From CAYVKY01 sp964452115 (GTDB taxonomy: Bacteria; Bacteroidota; Ignavibacteria; Tepidaquicellales; Tepidaquicellaceae), in NCBI GenBank assembly GCA_964452115.1, contig CAYVKY010000132.1:1-6123 (forward strand): DNA of 6,123 nucleotides, in the 5' to 3' direction. The notes under the pieces were generated by a model. That model did not search any database, had not been told where the DNA came from, and saw nothing but the letters and a program-made list of their open reading frames with translations. The position numbers and the translations under genes are program-made. Of the stretch, positions 5,717 through 6,123 are shown one piece after another; position 1 is the first letter of the stretch; every line of letters begins with the position of its first letter.

Positions 5717-6123
5717 TTGAAAAATTATTTTTTAATTTACTTTTCAGATTGTCCATTTGTTCTTTTAAAATTTTTCCGTTTAAACTTTGCTTTTCGAGCA
5801 TCATGGAATAATCAATGTGTGAAATCATATTTACAGCGACGTAATCAATCCGGTCGTCAATAATTTTTTCGAGTGATTCGTGAGGTACTAGAGCATATAT
5901 TAATTTGCAGTTCATAGCATCCGCAATTTTATTTAACGACTTCAGATTTATCTTACCATTTATTTCGTTGGTCTCAAATTTTTTAATAGCACTTGGAGTA
6001 ATGGAAAGCTTCTTTGCTAATTGTGCGTAAGTTAATTTGAAAGCCGAACGAATTTCTTTAATCCAGCCCTCTCTAGGTACTTCGATATCTCTCATTAGAA
6101 CTTTCCTTTTGAACTTTCTATCT
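5691..6123 (-). CDS. HTH (XRE-like) protein, mobile mystery protein A family, probably 5' partial
   Basis: This is a small DNA-binding-type protein matching the MmpA family, which is usually paired with a Fic-domain MmpB in a toxin-antitoxin-like arrangement. Numbering from the first in-window ATG (6095-6093, 134 aa): PREGWIKEIRSAFKLT at 7-22, a helix-turn-helix AQLAKKLSITPSAIKKFE at 24-41, the family stretch NGKINLKSLNKIADAMNCKL at 46-65, IYALVPHESLEKIIDDR at 66-82, then HIDYSMMLEKQSL and a Trp near the end (SSKIWNYDI), like the family's LEDQ and 'LW(D)' ending. Family members are about 150 aa. The frame stays open to the window edge, and the nine codons before the ATG read DRKFKRKVL, which fits the family's N-terminal 'LDxKL' region at the right distance from GWI. 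The true start is therefore probably outside the window. The ATG at 6095 does have an AAAAGGA 9 nt upstream and remains an alternative. A+T content looks well above that of the mrp genes. Confidence 0.82.
   Translation of the reverse strand, partial: DRKFKRKVLMRDIEVPREGWIKEIRSAFKLTYAQLAKKLSITPSAIKKFETNEINGKINLKSLNKIADAMNCKLIYALVPHESLEKIIDDRIDYVAVNMISHIDYSMMLEKQSLNGKILKEQMDNLKSKLKNNFSSKIWNYDI

Overview
The window is almost entirely a seven-gene Mrp cation/proton antiporter operon on the minus strand, read from right to left: mrpA (5550-3271), mrpB, mrpC, mrpD, mrpE, mrpF and the 5' part of mrpG, which runs off the left edge at base 1. Neighbouring genes overlap by 1-8 nt or are separated by at most 3 nt. 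MrpA carries the C-terminal MbhD/MbhE-like region and MrpB is a separate gene, which is the group 1 layout. MrpA and MrpD are complex I antiporter-like subunits (NuoL/M/N relatives), MrpC is NuoK-like, and B, E, F and G are small membrane subunits. Together they should form one membrane complex that exchanges Na+ (or another monovalent cation) for H+, serving pH and salt homeostasis.

Right of the operon, at 5551-6123, is a different kind of DNA. A small helix-turn-helix gene matching the 'mobile mystery protein A' (MmpA) family lies on the same strand. Its reading frame stays open to the right edge, and family comparison suggests that its true start is outside the window. MmpA is normally followed directly by mmpB, which encodes a Fic-domain protein. 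Here only 140 bp separate mmpA from mrpA, and that gap holds a 24-codon stretch resembling the C-terminal end of MmpB, ending in PLLKFVRT and a stop. I read this as a toxin-antitoxin-like pair whose Fic partner has been deleted, leaving an orphan HTH protein upstream of the Mrp operon. This block looks clearly richer in A+T than the mrp genes, consistent with acquisition by transfer.

The organism cannot be fixed from the sequence. Moderate G+C in the mrp genes, recognisable Shine-Dalgarno sites inside the operon and the presence of an mmp locus would fit a member of the Ignavibacteria/Chlorobi side of the Bacteroidota supergroup, but this is a low-confidence guess. I found no RNA gene, CRISPR array, insertion sequence or convincing intrinsic terminator. 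The Mrp system is well known. The part worth a second look is the decayed mmp locus and the junction in front of mrpA.
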